This document shows positions 1-10,045 of a stretch of DNA of 64,000 nucleotides, one piece after another. Below the pieces are notes generated by a model. The model saw only the letters and a program-made list of their open reading frames with translations, searched no databases and was not told where the DNA came from. The stretch lies in assembly GCF_022539505.1 (NCBI RefSeq), contig NC_061510.1, positions 35,179,047 through 35,243,046 of the forward strand, in the 5' to 3' direction. Position numbers and translations under genes: made by a program. The first letter of the stretch is position 1. Every line of letters begins with the position of its first letter. The DNA is from Lolium rigidum (lineage: Eukaryota; Streptophyta; Magnoliopsida; Poales; Poaceae).

Positions 1-170
1 GATCGCCAAGCCGGGAGAGCACGCTTCCGGGCCTCCCATGGACCCCGCCCTAGGATGGTGTATGTGGGTTGGCGTCTAGGGTTGAAGAGGAGGCCGGCCA
101 CTCAGCATCGACGTGACAGATCTCGTCGAGGACGCACCGGCCACAACATGGCCAGGGGGATCTAAAGGGA

Positions 171-356
171 TTACCACACCTTTTTTGATGAGAGCTGCCA
201 TGGGTGACATGCTCGGCCGGGGGTGATTTGTCGGCCTCTCTTCGGCCTGCGCGCTTCTCCGACTCGACCCGACGTGAAATCCTTGGTGAGCTTCTTTGGC
301 TTAGTCAGCTTCTTGCTAGGGGCAGCCGGCGCGGCGGGAGTGGCGGCGGGATCCAT
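171..356 (-). CDS. Short ORF at the 5' end of the duplicated block, unrecognised
   Basis: A 61-codon minus-strand ORF starts with MDPAATPAAPAAPSKKLTKP and turns basic (KPKKL, RRPKRGR) before a stop. The upstream sequence looks like a leader. Copy B has the same ATG and first ~24 codons, but the retrotransposon at 8290 cuts it. An Ala/Pro/Lys N-terminus like this occurs in low-complexity nuclear or transposon-derived plant proteins, but no domain is visible. The downstream 170 bases continue GC-rich without a frame I can join. It may be a gene fragment or a chance ORF. Confidence 0.25.
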   Translation of the reverse strand: MDPAATPAAPAAPSKKLTKPKKLTKDFTSGRVGEARRPKRGRQITPGRACHPWQLSSKKVW

Positions 357-997
357 CGCTTCTGCTGGATTTTCCGCCAGCCAAATTTCTGTGGATGGTT
401 TTTTGGAGGGAATGGAGTGGTTTGTGTGCTACTGGCTGGAGGGACCGTGATGATGTAGGGGAAGACACGGGAGAGCGAGCACGCTGTCCGGCCTGACGAA
501 TCGAAGGTCTAAATTTGATGAATAGATGGATCAGTCCACGCGAGTCGTACCATTAAAAAAGCTAATTTACATAAGCCTAAACTAAAATAGATCGTCCCGC
601 TCGAGATTCTCATCTTATCGAGAACGAGAACCATGTTGGGTCACCATCTTGTGACACGGATCAGTACAGGCTCACATGCTCCAACGAGCATGCTAGAAAA
701 CACCAAAGATAGATGGATACTGTCAGGAGCCGCGGAGAAAATTATCGCTTCCTCAGTAAGTACCATAAAAAATCTTTAAAAAATACTTTCTTCTATCATA
801 AATAGATATTTTAGATCTGTTTAAATTTAAATGGGCCTATATACACTAAATAATGTTTATGTACATCTAAACTTTAATAAATTTAAGCCGAATTGAGTTC
901 ATATATAATACCACAGAAAACTCATGGCATAAAAATGCACTATAGTATTATATAGGAAATTAGAGAAAGACGGAAAGACGAGGCGTTTTGATACCCA
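260..997. repeat. Duplicated block, copy A (uninterrupted)
   Basis: This stretch matches 1554-1578 plus 8291-8998 almost base for base, with scattered substitutions and small indels, and similarity stops at about 997/8998. It contains a GC-rich part with a short minus-strand ORF (ATG at 356) and an AT-rich part upstream of that ORF. Copy B is split by an LTR retrotransposon, so copy A shows the pre-insertion state of the same sequence. It may be a duplicated gene 5' end or an unclassified repeat; I cannot name the family. Confidence 0.85.
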
Positions 998-1420
998 GGA
1001 GTCTTCCCGGTTCTTAAAATGTCTTTTAAATGTAGTTCAAAATGTTAAAAAAAATGAAATAAGAAATCAGCGACTACATCTTGACATTATATGTGCTCGT
1101 GAAGTTGTTTGCGGAAAAACGATATCTTTCATGTCGTGTGCAAAAATGACAAAATTTGATGTTTTAAAAAACTTTTCACGAGACATTTCTTCATTTCTTT
1201 TAGGCAAGATATAAAAAACGTTAATTTTTCGGAAAATTTAGCGCGCGCACATATAATATCAGCACATAGGCGTTAATTTTTTGTTCCGATTTTTTTGATA
1301 ACGTTTTTCTCGGGTAGCAGGCGAACCTGTCTTTGAATAAACAATACATGGACAATTTTACCCTTGATGTTATTTTTCTCTTACGCCCCACCGCGCCGTC
1401 CCATCCCCACCCCACTATCC

Positions 1421-1451
<31 letters not shown>

Positions 1452-1453
1452 GC
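998..1453. other. AT-rich to CCG-rich DNA before the gap, no gene seen
   Basis: The first ~370 bases are AT-rich and non-coding in all frames. The last ~70 bases become a C-rich run ending in repeated GCC triplets directly at the assembly gap. Such triplet-rich GC sequence is a common reason for a sequencing or assembly break. ORFs spanning the gap are artefacts of the N characters. Confidence 0.6.
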
Positions 1454-1553
1454 NNNNNNNNNNNNNNNNNNNNNNNNNNNNNNNNNNNNNNNNNNNNNNN
1501 NNNNNNNNNNNNNNNNNNNNNNNNNNNNNNNNNNNNNNNNNNNNNNNNNNNNN
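1454..1553. other. Assembly gap (100 N)
   Basis: Exactly 100 N characters, the conventional placeholder for a gap of unknown size. Left flank is GCC-repeat rich; right flank resumes inside copy B of the duplicated block, 25 bases before the retrotransposon. The true distance between flanks is unknown. Confidence 0.98.
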
Positions 1554-1578
1554 CGCCCGACGTGAAATCCTTGGCGAG

Positions 1579-3279
1579 TGATGTCTACGGGAGCTTCTAT
1601 TCTTGTAGACAGTGTTGGGCCTCCAAGAGCAGAGGTTTGTAGAACAGCAGCAAGTTTCCCTTAAGTGGATCACCCAAGGTTTATCGAATCTCGTGGAGGA
1701 AGAGGTCAAAGATATCCCTCTCATGCAACCCTGCAACCACAAAGCAAGAAGTCTCTTGTGTCCCCAACACACCTAATAGGTGCACTAGTTCGGCGAAGAG
1801 ATAGTGAAATACATGTGGCATGAATAAGTAGTAGCAACGGCACCAGAACAAGTGCTTTGCCCAGGACAGTAAACAAGCAGTAGTAACGCAAGCAGTAGTA
1901 ACGCAAGTAAAACAAGAAACAAGCAGCGATAGCAGTATTTAGGAACAAGGCCTAGGGATTAGACTTTCACTAGTGGACACTCTCAACATTGATCACATAA
2001 CAGTAATAGATAAATGCATACTCTACACTCTTGTTGGATGATGAACACATTGCGTAGGATTACACGAACCCTCAATGCCGGAGTTAACAAGCTCCACAAT
2101 AATGCTCATATTTTAGTAACCTTTAGTGTAAGATAGATCAAAAGACTAAACCAAGTACTAGCATAGCATGCACACCGTCACCTTCATGCATATGTAGGAG
2201 GAATAGATCACATCAATATTATCATAGCAATAGTTAACTTCGCAATCTACAAGAGATCATGATCATAGCATAAACCAAGTACTAACACGGTGCACACACT
2301 CGTCACCTTTGCACACGTGCAGTGAGGAATAAAACTACTTTAATAACATTGCTAGAGTAGCACATAGATAAATTGTGATACAAACACATTGCAATCATAA
2401 AGAGATATAAATAAGCACCTCACTATGCCATTCAACAAGTGAATAAGTATTCTGTGAAATATAGCCTAAGAGACCCACACGGTGCACACACCGTCACCTT
2501 TACACACGTGGGACAAGGAGTCTCCGGAGATCACATAAGTAAAACTCACTTGACTAGCATAATGACATCTAGATTACAAGCATCATCATATGAATCTCAA
2601 TCATGTAAGGCAGCTCATGAGATTATTGTATTGAAGTACATAGGAGAGAGATGAACCACATAGCTACCGGCATGCCCCGAGCCTCGATGGAGAACTACTC
2701 CCTCCTCATGGGAGCAGCAGCGGTGATGAAGATGGCGGTGGAGATGGCAGCGGTGTCGATGGAGAAGCCTTCCGGGGCACTTCCCCGCTCCGGCAGGTGC
2801 CGGAACGAGACTCCCGTCCCCCGCATCTTGGCTTCGCGATGGCGGCGGCTCCGGAAGGTTTTCCGTATCGTGGTTTTTCGCATCGTGGTTTTCGCGACGG
2901 AGGCTTTATATAGGCGAAGAGGCGGCGCAGGAGGGTCGAAGGGGTGGCCACACCATATGGCGGCGCGGCCAGGGCCCGGGCCGCGCCGGCCTATGGTCCG
3001 GGGGCCCGTGTGCCCCCTCCGGTCCTTCCCGGTGTTCTGGATGCTTCCGGTGAAAATAGGAACCCGGGTCTTGATTTCGTCCGATTCCGAGAATATTTCG
3101 TTACTAGGATTTCGAAACCAAAAACAGCGATAAAACAAGAACCGGCACTTCGGCATCTTGTTAATAGGTTAGTTCCGTAAAATGCACGAATATGACATAA
3201 AGTGTGCATAAAACATGTAGGTATCATCAATAATATGGCATAGAACATAAGAAATTATCGATACGTCGGAGACGTATCA
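1579..3279 (-). repeat. 3' LTR of the minus-strand retrotransposon
   Basis: 1701 bases, TG...CA ends, direct repeat of 6575-8290. It contains three diverged internal modules centred on CACACCGTCACCTT-like sequence (about 2168, 2290 and 2480) and a GC-rich segment (2780-3060). ORFs in the GC-rich part are chance frames present in both LTRs. It differs from the other LTR by substitutions and several one- or two-base indels. Confidence 0.93.
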
Positions 3280-5040
3280 AGCATCCCCAAGCTTAGTTCT
3301 CGCTCGTCCCGAGCAGGTAAAACGATAACAAAGATAATTTCTGAAGTGATATGCCATCATAACCTTGATCATACTATTTGTAAACATATGTAGTGGATGC
3401 AGCGATCAAAACAATGGTAATGACATGAGTAAACAAGCTGAATCATAAAGCAAAGACTTTTCATGAATAGTACTTTCAAGACAAGCATCAATAAGTCTTG
3501 CATAAGAGTTAACTCATAAAGCAATAATTTAAAGTAAAGATATTGAAGCAACACAATGGAAGATAAAGTTTCAGCAATTGCTTTCAACTTGTAACATGTA
3601 TATCTCAATGATAGTTTGTCAACATAGAGTAATATAACAAGTGCAATATGCAAGTATGTAGGAATCAATGCACAGTTCACACAAGTGTTTGCTTCTTGAG
3701 GTGGAGAGAGATAGGTGAACGGACTCAACATAAAAAGTAAAAGAAAGGTCCTTCAAAGAGGAAAAGCATCGATTGCTATATTTGTGCTAGAGCTTTGGTT
3801 TTTGAAAACATAAAGAGAGCATAAAAGTAAAGTTTTGAGAGGTGTTTGTTGTTGTCAACGAATGGTAGTGGGCACTCTAACTACCTCATCAACCAGACTT
3901 TCAAGAGCGGCTCCCATGAAGGACGTTATCTCTACCAAAGCAAGGTAGATCATCCCTCTTCTCTTTTGTTTACACATGTACTTTAGTTTAGTTTTTCTTT
4001 ATTTATGGATGACACTCCTCCCAACCTTTTGCTTACACAAGCCATGGCTAACCGAATCCTCGGGTGCCTTCCAACAATCACATACCATGAAGGAGTGTCT
4101 ATTTGCAAAATTAAGTTGCTTACCGATGAATCAGAGCAAAACATGTGAAGAGAATTATTAATGCAAGTTAATTAATCGGGCTGGGAACCCCATTGCCAGC
4201 TCTTTTTGCAAAATTATTGGATAAGCGGATGAAGCCACTAGTCCATTGTGAAAGTCTCGTCGAAGTAAATGACAAGATCGAAAGATAAAACACCACATAC
4301 TTCCTCATGAGCTATAAAACATTGACACAAATCAGAGGTGATAAATTTTGAATTATTTAAAGGTAGCACTCAAGCAATTTACTTTGGAATGGCGGAGAAA
4401 TACCATGTAGTAGGTAGGTATGGTGGACACAAATGGCATAGTTATTGGCTCAAGGATTTTGGATGCATGAGAAGTATTCCCTCTCGATACAAGGTTTAGG
4501 CTAGCAAGGTTATTTGAAACAAACACAAGGATGAACCGGTGCAGCAAAACTCACATAAAAGACATATTGTAAACATTATAAGACTCTACACCGTCTTCCT
4601 TGTTGTTCAAAACTCAATACTAGAAATTATCTAGACTTTAGAGAGACCAATTATGCAAACCAAATTTTAGCAAGCTCTATGTATTTCTTCATTAATAGGT
4701 GCAAAGCATATGATGCAAGAGCTTAAACATGAGCACAACAATTGCCAAGTATCACATTATCCAAGACATTATAGCAATTTACTACATGTATCATTTTCCA
4801 ATTCCAACCATATAACAAATTAACGAAGAAGAAACTTCGCCATGAAAATTAAAAGCTAAGAACACATGTGTTCATATGAACCAGCGGAGCGTGTCTCTCT
4901 CCCACACAAGCATTTATTCAAACAAAAACAAAAACAAAAGCACACAGACGCTCCAAGTAAAGTACATAAGATGTGACCGAATAAAAATATAGTTTCAAGA
5001 GAAGGAACCCGATAATTTGTCGATGAAGAAGGGGATGCCT

Positions 5041-5120
5041 TGGGCATCCCCAAGCTTAGATGCTTGAGTCTTCTTAGAAATATGCAGGGGTGAACCACCG
5101 GGGCATCCCCAAGCTTAGAG
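5041..5120 (-). repeat. Extra polypurine-tract-like copies inside the element
   Basis: GGCATCCCCAAGCTTAG occurs at about 5042-5058 and 5101-5117. The same core abuts the LTR at 3280-3296 (GCATCCCCAAGCTTAG) and a weaker copy sits at about 6241-6256 (TTCCCCAAGCTTAG). Read on the element's sense strand, each is a CTAAGCTTGGGGATGC-type purine-rich tract. The interior therefore carries several copies of the sequence that normally primes plus-strand DNA synthesis. Confidence 0.7.
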
Positions 5121-6574
5121 CTTTCACTCTTCTTGATCATAGTATATCATCCTCCTCTCTTGACCCTTGAAAACTTCCTCCACACCAAACTCGAAACAAC
5201 TCATTAGAGGGTTAGTGGACAATAAAAATTAACATGTTCAGAGGTGACACAATCATTCTTAACACTTCTGGACATTGCATAAAGCTACTGGACATTAATG
5301 GATCAAAGAAATTCATCCAACATAGCAAAAGAGGCAATGCAAAATAAAAGGCAGAATCTGTCAAAACAGAACAGTCCGTAAAGATGGATTTTATTAGGCC
5401 ACCAGACTTGCTCAAATGAAAATGCTCAAATTGAATGAAAGTTGCGTACATATCCGAGGATCATGCACGTAAATTGGCTTAATTTTCTGAGCTTACCTAC
5501 AGGAGAGTTAGACCCAGATTCGTGACAAGCAAAGAAATCTGGAACTGCGCAGTAATCCAAATCTAGTACTTACTTTACTATCAAAGACTTTACTTGGCAC
5601 AACAAAACTTAAAACTAAGATAAGGAGAGGTTGCTACAGTAGTAAACAACTTCCAAGACACAAATATAAAATAAAGTACTGTAGCAAAATGACACATGGG
5701 TTATCTCCCAAGAAGTTCTTTCTTTTTAGCCATTAAGATGGGCTCAAGTAGCTTTAATGATGCACTCGCAAGAAATAGTATGTTGAAGCAAAAGAGAGCA
5801 TCAAGAGGCAAATTCAAAACACATTTAAGCCTAACATGCTTCCTATGCATAGGAATCTTGTAAATAAACAAGTTCATGAAGAGCAAAGTAACAAGCATAG
5901 GAAGATAAAACAAGTGTAGCTTCAAAAATTTCAAGCACATAGAGAGGTGTTTTAGTAACATGAAAATTTCTACAACCATATTTTCCTCTCTCATAATAAC
6001 TTTCAGTAGCATCATGAGCAAACTCAACAATATAACTATCACATAAAGCATTCTTATCATGAGTCTCATGCATAAAATTATTACTCTCCACATAAGCATA
6101 ATCAATTTTATTAGTAATAGCGGGAGCAATTTCAACAAAGTAGCTATCATTATTATTCTCATCAAGTGTAGGAGGCATAGTATAATCAAAGAAAATTTTC
6201 TCCTTAATGCTTGGGGGACTAAAAAGATCATGAAAACCAGCTTCCCCAAGCTTAGAACTTTCTATATTATTATCAACAATGGTGTTCAAAGCGTTCATAC
6301 TAATATTACTACCAAAGATGCAAATAAGATTTCATAGGTTTTTTAATTTTCGCATCAAACAATCCATGTTTTAAATCAGGAAATAGAATAAGAAGCTCAC
6401 TCTTGTACATTATGCCAAACTAGTGTAAAGAAGAAACAAAAAGATGCAATTGTAGGATCTAAAGGAAATAGCTTCGAGCACAAACACAATGGCGCCGTAA
6501 AAGTACGTTACCCGGAACCGGAGTATGAGTGCCTTTTTACCTTTCCTCCTCGGCAACGGCGCCGTAAAAGTGCT

Positions 6575-8290
6575 TGATGTCTACGGGAGCTTCTATTCTT
6601 GTAGACAGTGTTGGGCCTCCAAGAGCAGAGGTTTGTAGAACAGCAAAGCAAGTTTCCCTTAAGTGGATCACCCAAGGTTTATCGAACTCAGGGAGGAAGA
6701 GGTCAAAGATATCCCTCTCATGCAACCCTGCAACCACAAAGCAAGAAGTCTCTTGTGTCCCCAACACACCTAATAGGTGCACTAGTTCGGCGAAGAGATA
6801 GTGAAATACAGGTGATATGAATAAGTAGTAGCAACGACACCGTAAAAGTGCTTTGCCCAGGACAAGAAATAAGCGTAGTAACGCAGTAAGTAGTAACGCA
6901 GCAGTAGTAACGTAGTAAAACAAGAAACAAGCAACGATAGCAAGTATTTAGGAACAAGGCCTAGGGATTAGACTTTCACTAGTGGACACTCTCAACATTG
7001 ATCACATAACGTAACAGATAAATGCATACTCTACACTCTTGTTGGATGATGAACACATTGCGTATGATTACACGAACCCTCAATGCCGGAGTTAACAAGC
7101 TCCACAATAATGCTCATATTTTAGTAACCTTTAGTGTAAGATAGATCAAAAGACTAAACCAAGTACTAGCATAGCATGCACACTGTCACCTTCATGCATA
7201 TGTAGGAGGAATAGATCACATCAATATTATCATAGCAATAGTTAACTTCGCAATCTACAAGAGATCATGATCATAGCATAAACCAAGTACTAACACGGTG
7301 CACACATCGTCACCTTTGCACACGTGCAGGAGGAATAAAACTACTTTAATAACATTGCTAGAGTAGCACATAGATAAATTGTGATACAAACACATTGCAA
7401 TCATAAAGAGATATAAATAAGCACCTCACTATGCCATTCAACAAGTGAATAAGTATTCTCGTGAAATATAGCCTAAGAGACCCACACGGTGCACACACCG
7501 TCACCTTTACACACGTGGGACAAGGAGTCTCCGGAGATCACATAAGTAAAACTCACTTGACTAGCATAATGACATCTAGATTACAAGCATCATCATATGA
7601 ATCTCAATCATGTAAGGCAGCTCATGAGATTATTGTATTGAAGTACATAGGAGAGAGATGAACCACATAGCTACCGGTACAGCCCCGAGCCTCGATGGAG
7701 AACTACTCCCTCCTCATGGGAGCAAGCAGCGGTGATGAAGATGACGGTGGAGATGGCAGCGGTGTCGATGGAGAAGCCTTCCGGGGGCACTTCCCCGCTC
7801 CGGCAGGGTGCCGGAACGAGACTCCTGTCCCCCGCATCTTGGCTTCGCGATGGCGGCGGCTCCGGAAGGTTTTCCGTATCGTGGTTTTTCGCATCGTGGT
7901 TTTCGCGACGGAGGCTTTATATAGGCGAAGAGGCGGCGCAGGAGGGTCGAAGGGGTGGCCACACCATATGGCGGCGCGGCCAGGGCCCGGGCCGCGCCGG
8001 CCTATGGTCTGGGGGCCCAGTGCCCCCCTCCGGTCCTTCCCGGTGTTCCGGATGCTTCCGGTGAAAATAGGAACCCGAGTCTTGATTTCGTCCGATTCCG
8101 AGAATATTTCGTTACTAGGATTTCTGAAACCAAAAACAGCAGAAAACAGGAACTGGCACTTCGGCATCTTGTTAATAGGTTAGTTCCAGAAAATGCACGA
8201 ATATGACATAAAGGTTGCATAAAACATGTAGGTATCATCAATAATATGGCATAGAACATAAGAAATTATCGATACGTCGGAGACGTATCA
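6575..8290 (-). repeat. 5' LTR of the minus-strand retrotransposon
   Basis: 1716 bases, same termini and modules as 1579-3279. The outer end touches GCGAG at 8291-8295, the second copy of the target duplication. A TATATA-like motif lies near 7916-7923 on the plus strand within the GC-rich segment; I did not locate a convincing minus-strand core promoter. Confidence 0.93.
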
Positions 8291-8998
8291 GCGAGCTTCT
8301 TCGGCTTAGTCAGCTTCTTGCTAGGGGCAGCCGGCGCGGCGGGCGTGGCGGCGGGATCCATCGCTTCTGCTGGATTTTCCGTCAGCCAAATTTTTGTTGA
8401 TGATTTTTGGAGGGAATGGAGTGGTTTGTGTGCTACTGGCTGGAGGGACGTGATGATGTAGGGGAAGACATGGGAGAGCGAGCACGCTGTCCGGCCTGAC
8501 AAATCGAAGGTCCAAATTTGATGAATGGATGGATCAGTCCATGCAAATCCATCTGTTTAGATCGTACCATTAAAAATGCTAGTTTACACAAGCCTAGACT
8601 AAAATAGATCGTCCCGCTCGAGATTCTCATCTTATCAAGAACGAGAACCATGTTCGGTCACCATCTTGTGACACAGATCAGTACAGGCTCACATGCTCCA
8701 ACGGGCACGCTAGAAAACACAAAAGCTAGATGGATACTCTCAGGAGCCGCGGAGAAAATTATCGCTTTCTCAGTAAGTATCATAAAAAATATTCTTTAAA
8801 AAATACTTTCTTCCATCATAAATAGATATTTTAGATCCGTTTAAATTTAAATGGGTATATATACACTAAATAATGTTCTGTACATCTAAACTTTAATAAA
8901 TTTAAGCCGAATTGAGTTCATATATAGTACCACATAAAACTCATGGCATAAAAATGCACTATAGTATTATATAGGAAATTAGAGGAAGACGGAAAGAC
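8291..8998. repeat. Duplicated block, copy B (main part, right of the insertion)
   Basis: Continues copy B after the retrotransposon; 1554-1578 is its short left remnant. Similarity to copy A (about 285-997) is high over the whole length. It includes the ATG-proximal part of the small minus-strand ORF (ATG at 8361) truncated by the insertion, and the AT-rich flank. The two copies end at the same place (997 and 8998), beyond which the sequences are unrelated. Confidence 0.85.
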
Positions 8999-9800
8999 CA
9001 ACATCTTTTTTTGTTTCTCGATGTATGTTTTGAATTTTGATCTGAAAATTTTAGGGTTTGTCTTAATATGTGCTGTGAACATGCATGATTTTTTTCAGAT
9101 TTTTTCGCAATATTTAAATTTGGATTTAGGCCGCATGTCACACGGTGACATGCAAAAGGTGCATGTCACCTGATCTCACTCCTCCGGATCCCCTTTCGCC
9201 GTCGTCTTGGTGGCCCGATTCCGGCCATCTCTCTCTCTCTCTCCCTCTCTCCCTCTCTCCCTCTCTCTACAGTGCTCACGGGACCGAGCTTTCCTTCGCA
9301 TCCCGGCTGTGTTAAGACAACCTCGTTGACTCCTTTAGCTCAGGCGGCCGTGCGGCCTGGTCAAGGAGAGGCGGCCATGGCCGGATGGCCCCGTGAGGTT
9401 TCGGCCGTGGTGTCATGCGCATCGGCTCGGTGGCCGGTGGGCGCTTCTACCATAGTGCATTGGAGGCGGCGTGGCTATGGAGGTAACAGAACTGGACGGC
9501 GGATGCGACCTACTGGCATCAGCTAGACAGGTAGAGCGGCGTGTTGGCTGGCGGCAGCATGCAACTCTAGTCTCTGGCTAGGAAAGGCTAGAGGCGGCGC
9601 AGCCGTGGTGGAGTCGCATGGCCGAACGGCGGAGGCGCTCGACGACAACCATGACGCTGGTCGGATGTATCGGTATGTCGTGCGAGTTGTTGCAACCGTC
9701 ATCCATGTTGGATTCGGCGAGTGCAGGCAGCGGCACTTGCCCATATTCTCTGCGTACCTTCTCGTCCGGAAGCACCATGTGTAGGTACGTTTGTTCCTCC
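8999..9800. other. No gene recognised; palindrome, CT microsatellite and GC-rich tract
   Basis: At 9133-9153 there is a perfect palindrome, GCATGTCAC / GTGACATGC around a 3-base loop, with a third GCATGTCACC at 9161-9170. A CT-rich microsatellite occupies about 9228-9268. From 9270 to 9800 the DNA is GC-rich with ORFs under 100 codons and no motifs. Its character resembles non-coding GC-rich retroelement sequence seen elsewhere in the window (23.3-24.8 kb), but I cannot align the two by eye. Confidence 0.5.
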
Positions 9801-9809
9801 TGGTCTTCC

Positions 9810-10045
9810 CCACCTATTTTGTCAAGGAATAAGGCGTCCGCGTATTCCAAGACGAACTTTGACCATAAAAATTGAGCAACAAAATCTTGATTATATTATA
9901 TGTATATAGTATCATTGGATTCGTATTGAAAAGCACTTTTTAATGATACTAATTTTATATAAATAATATTTATCTATTAGAAGTAATTGTTGGTCAAACA
10001 AAAAGCTCGTAAAACGAGGACGCCTTATTCCCTAAAATGGAGGTA
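9810..10045. mobile_element. Stowaway-like MITE
   Basis: Inverted termini contain GGAATAAGGCGTCC on the left (about 9825) and GGACGCCTTATTCC on the right (about 10019), followed by CTAAAATGGAGG and TA at the right boundary. The interior is AT-rich with no ORF, as expected for Tc1/mariner-derived MITEs. The left end is more diverged, so its exact boundary is uncertain. Confidence 0.7.

Larger units (their letters stand above)
1579..8290 (-). mobile_element. Complete non-autonomous LTR retrotransposon (large LTRs, no gag-pol)
   Basis: Two near-identical ~1.7 kb direct repeats (1579-3279 and 6575-8290) bracket a 3.3 kb interior. The ends are TG...CA on both strands (TGATGTC... to ...GACGTATCA), and the element is flanked by the 5-base target duplication GCGAG at 1574-1578 and 8291-8295. 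Polarity is minus: next to the 6575 LTR lies a GGCGCCGTTGCCGAGGAGG stretch in the position of a primer-binding site, and next to the 3279 LTR lies a purine-rich CTAAGCTTGGGGATGC in the polypurine-tract position. No frame in the interior encodes protease, reverse transcriptase, RNase H or integrase; all interior ORFs are short and lack motifs. It must have been mobilised in trans by an autonomous, probably Ty3/gypsy-type, relative common in Triticeae-like genomes. Confidence 0.92.

Noticed and set aside
1221..1772. ORFs spanning the N gap
   Set aside because: They contain a run of undefined residues; the frame across an unsized gap is meaningless.
2651..3156. ORFs of 150-160 codons, repeated at 7695-8183
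   Set aside because: They lie inside the GC-rich part of the LTR pair on opposite strands and differ between the two LTRs by frameshifts.
5701..6298. Leu/Met-rich 182-codon ORF and overlapping 151-codon ORF
   Set aside because: AT-rich interior of the retrotransposon; no gag or pol motif, and biased composition explains the open frame.
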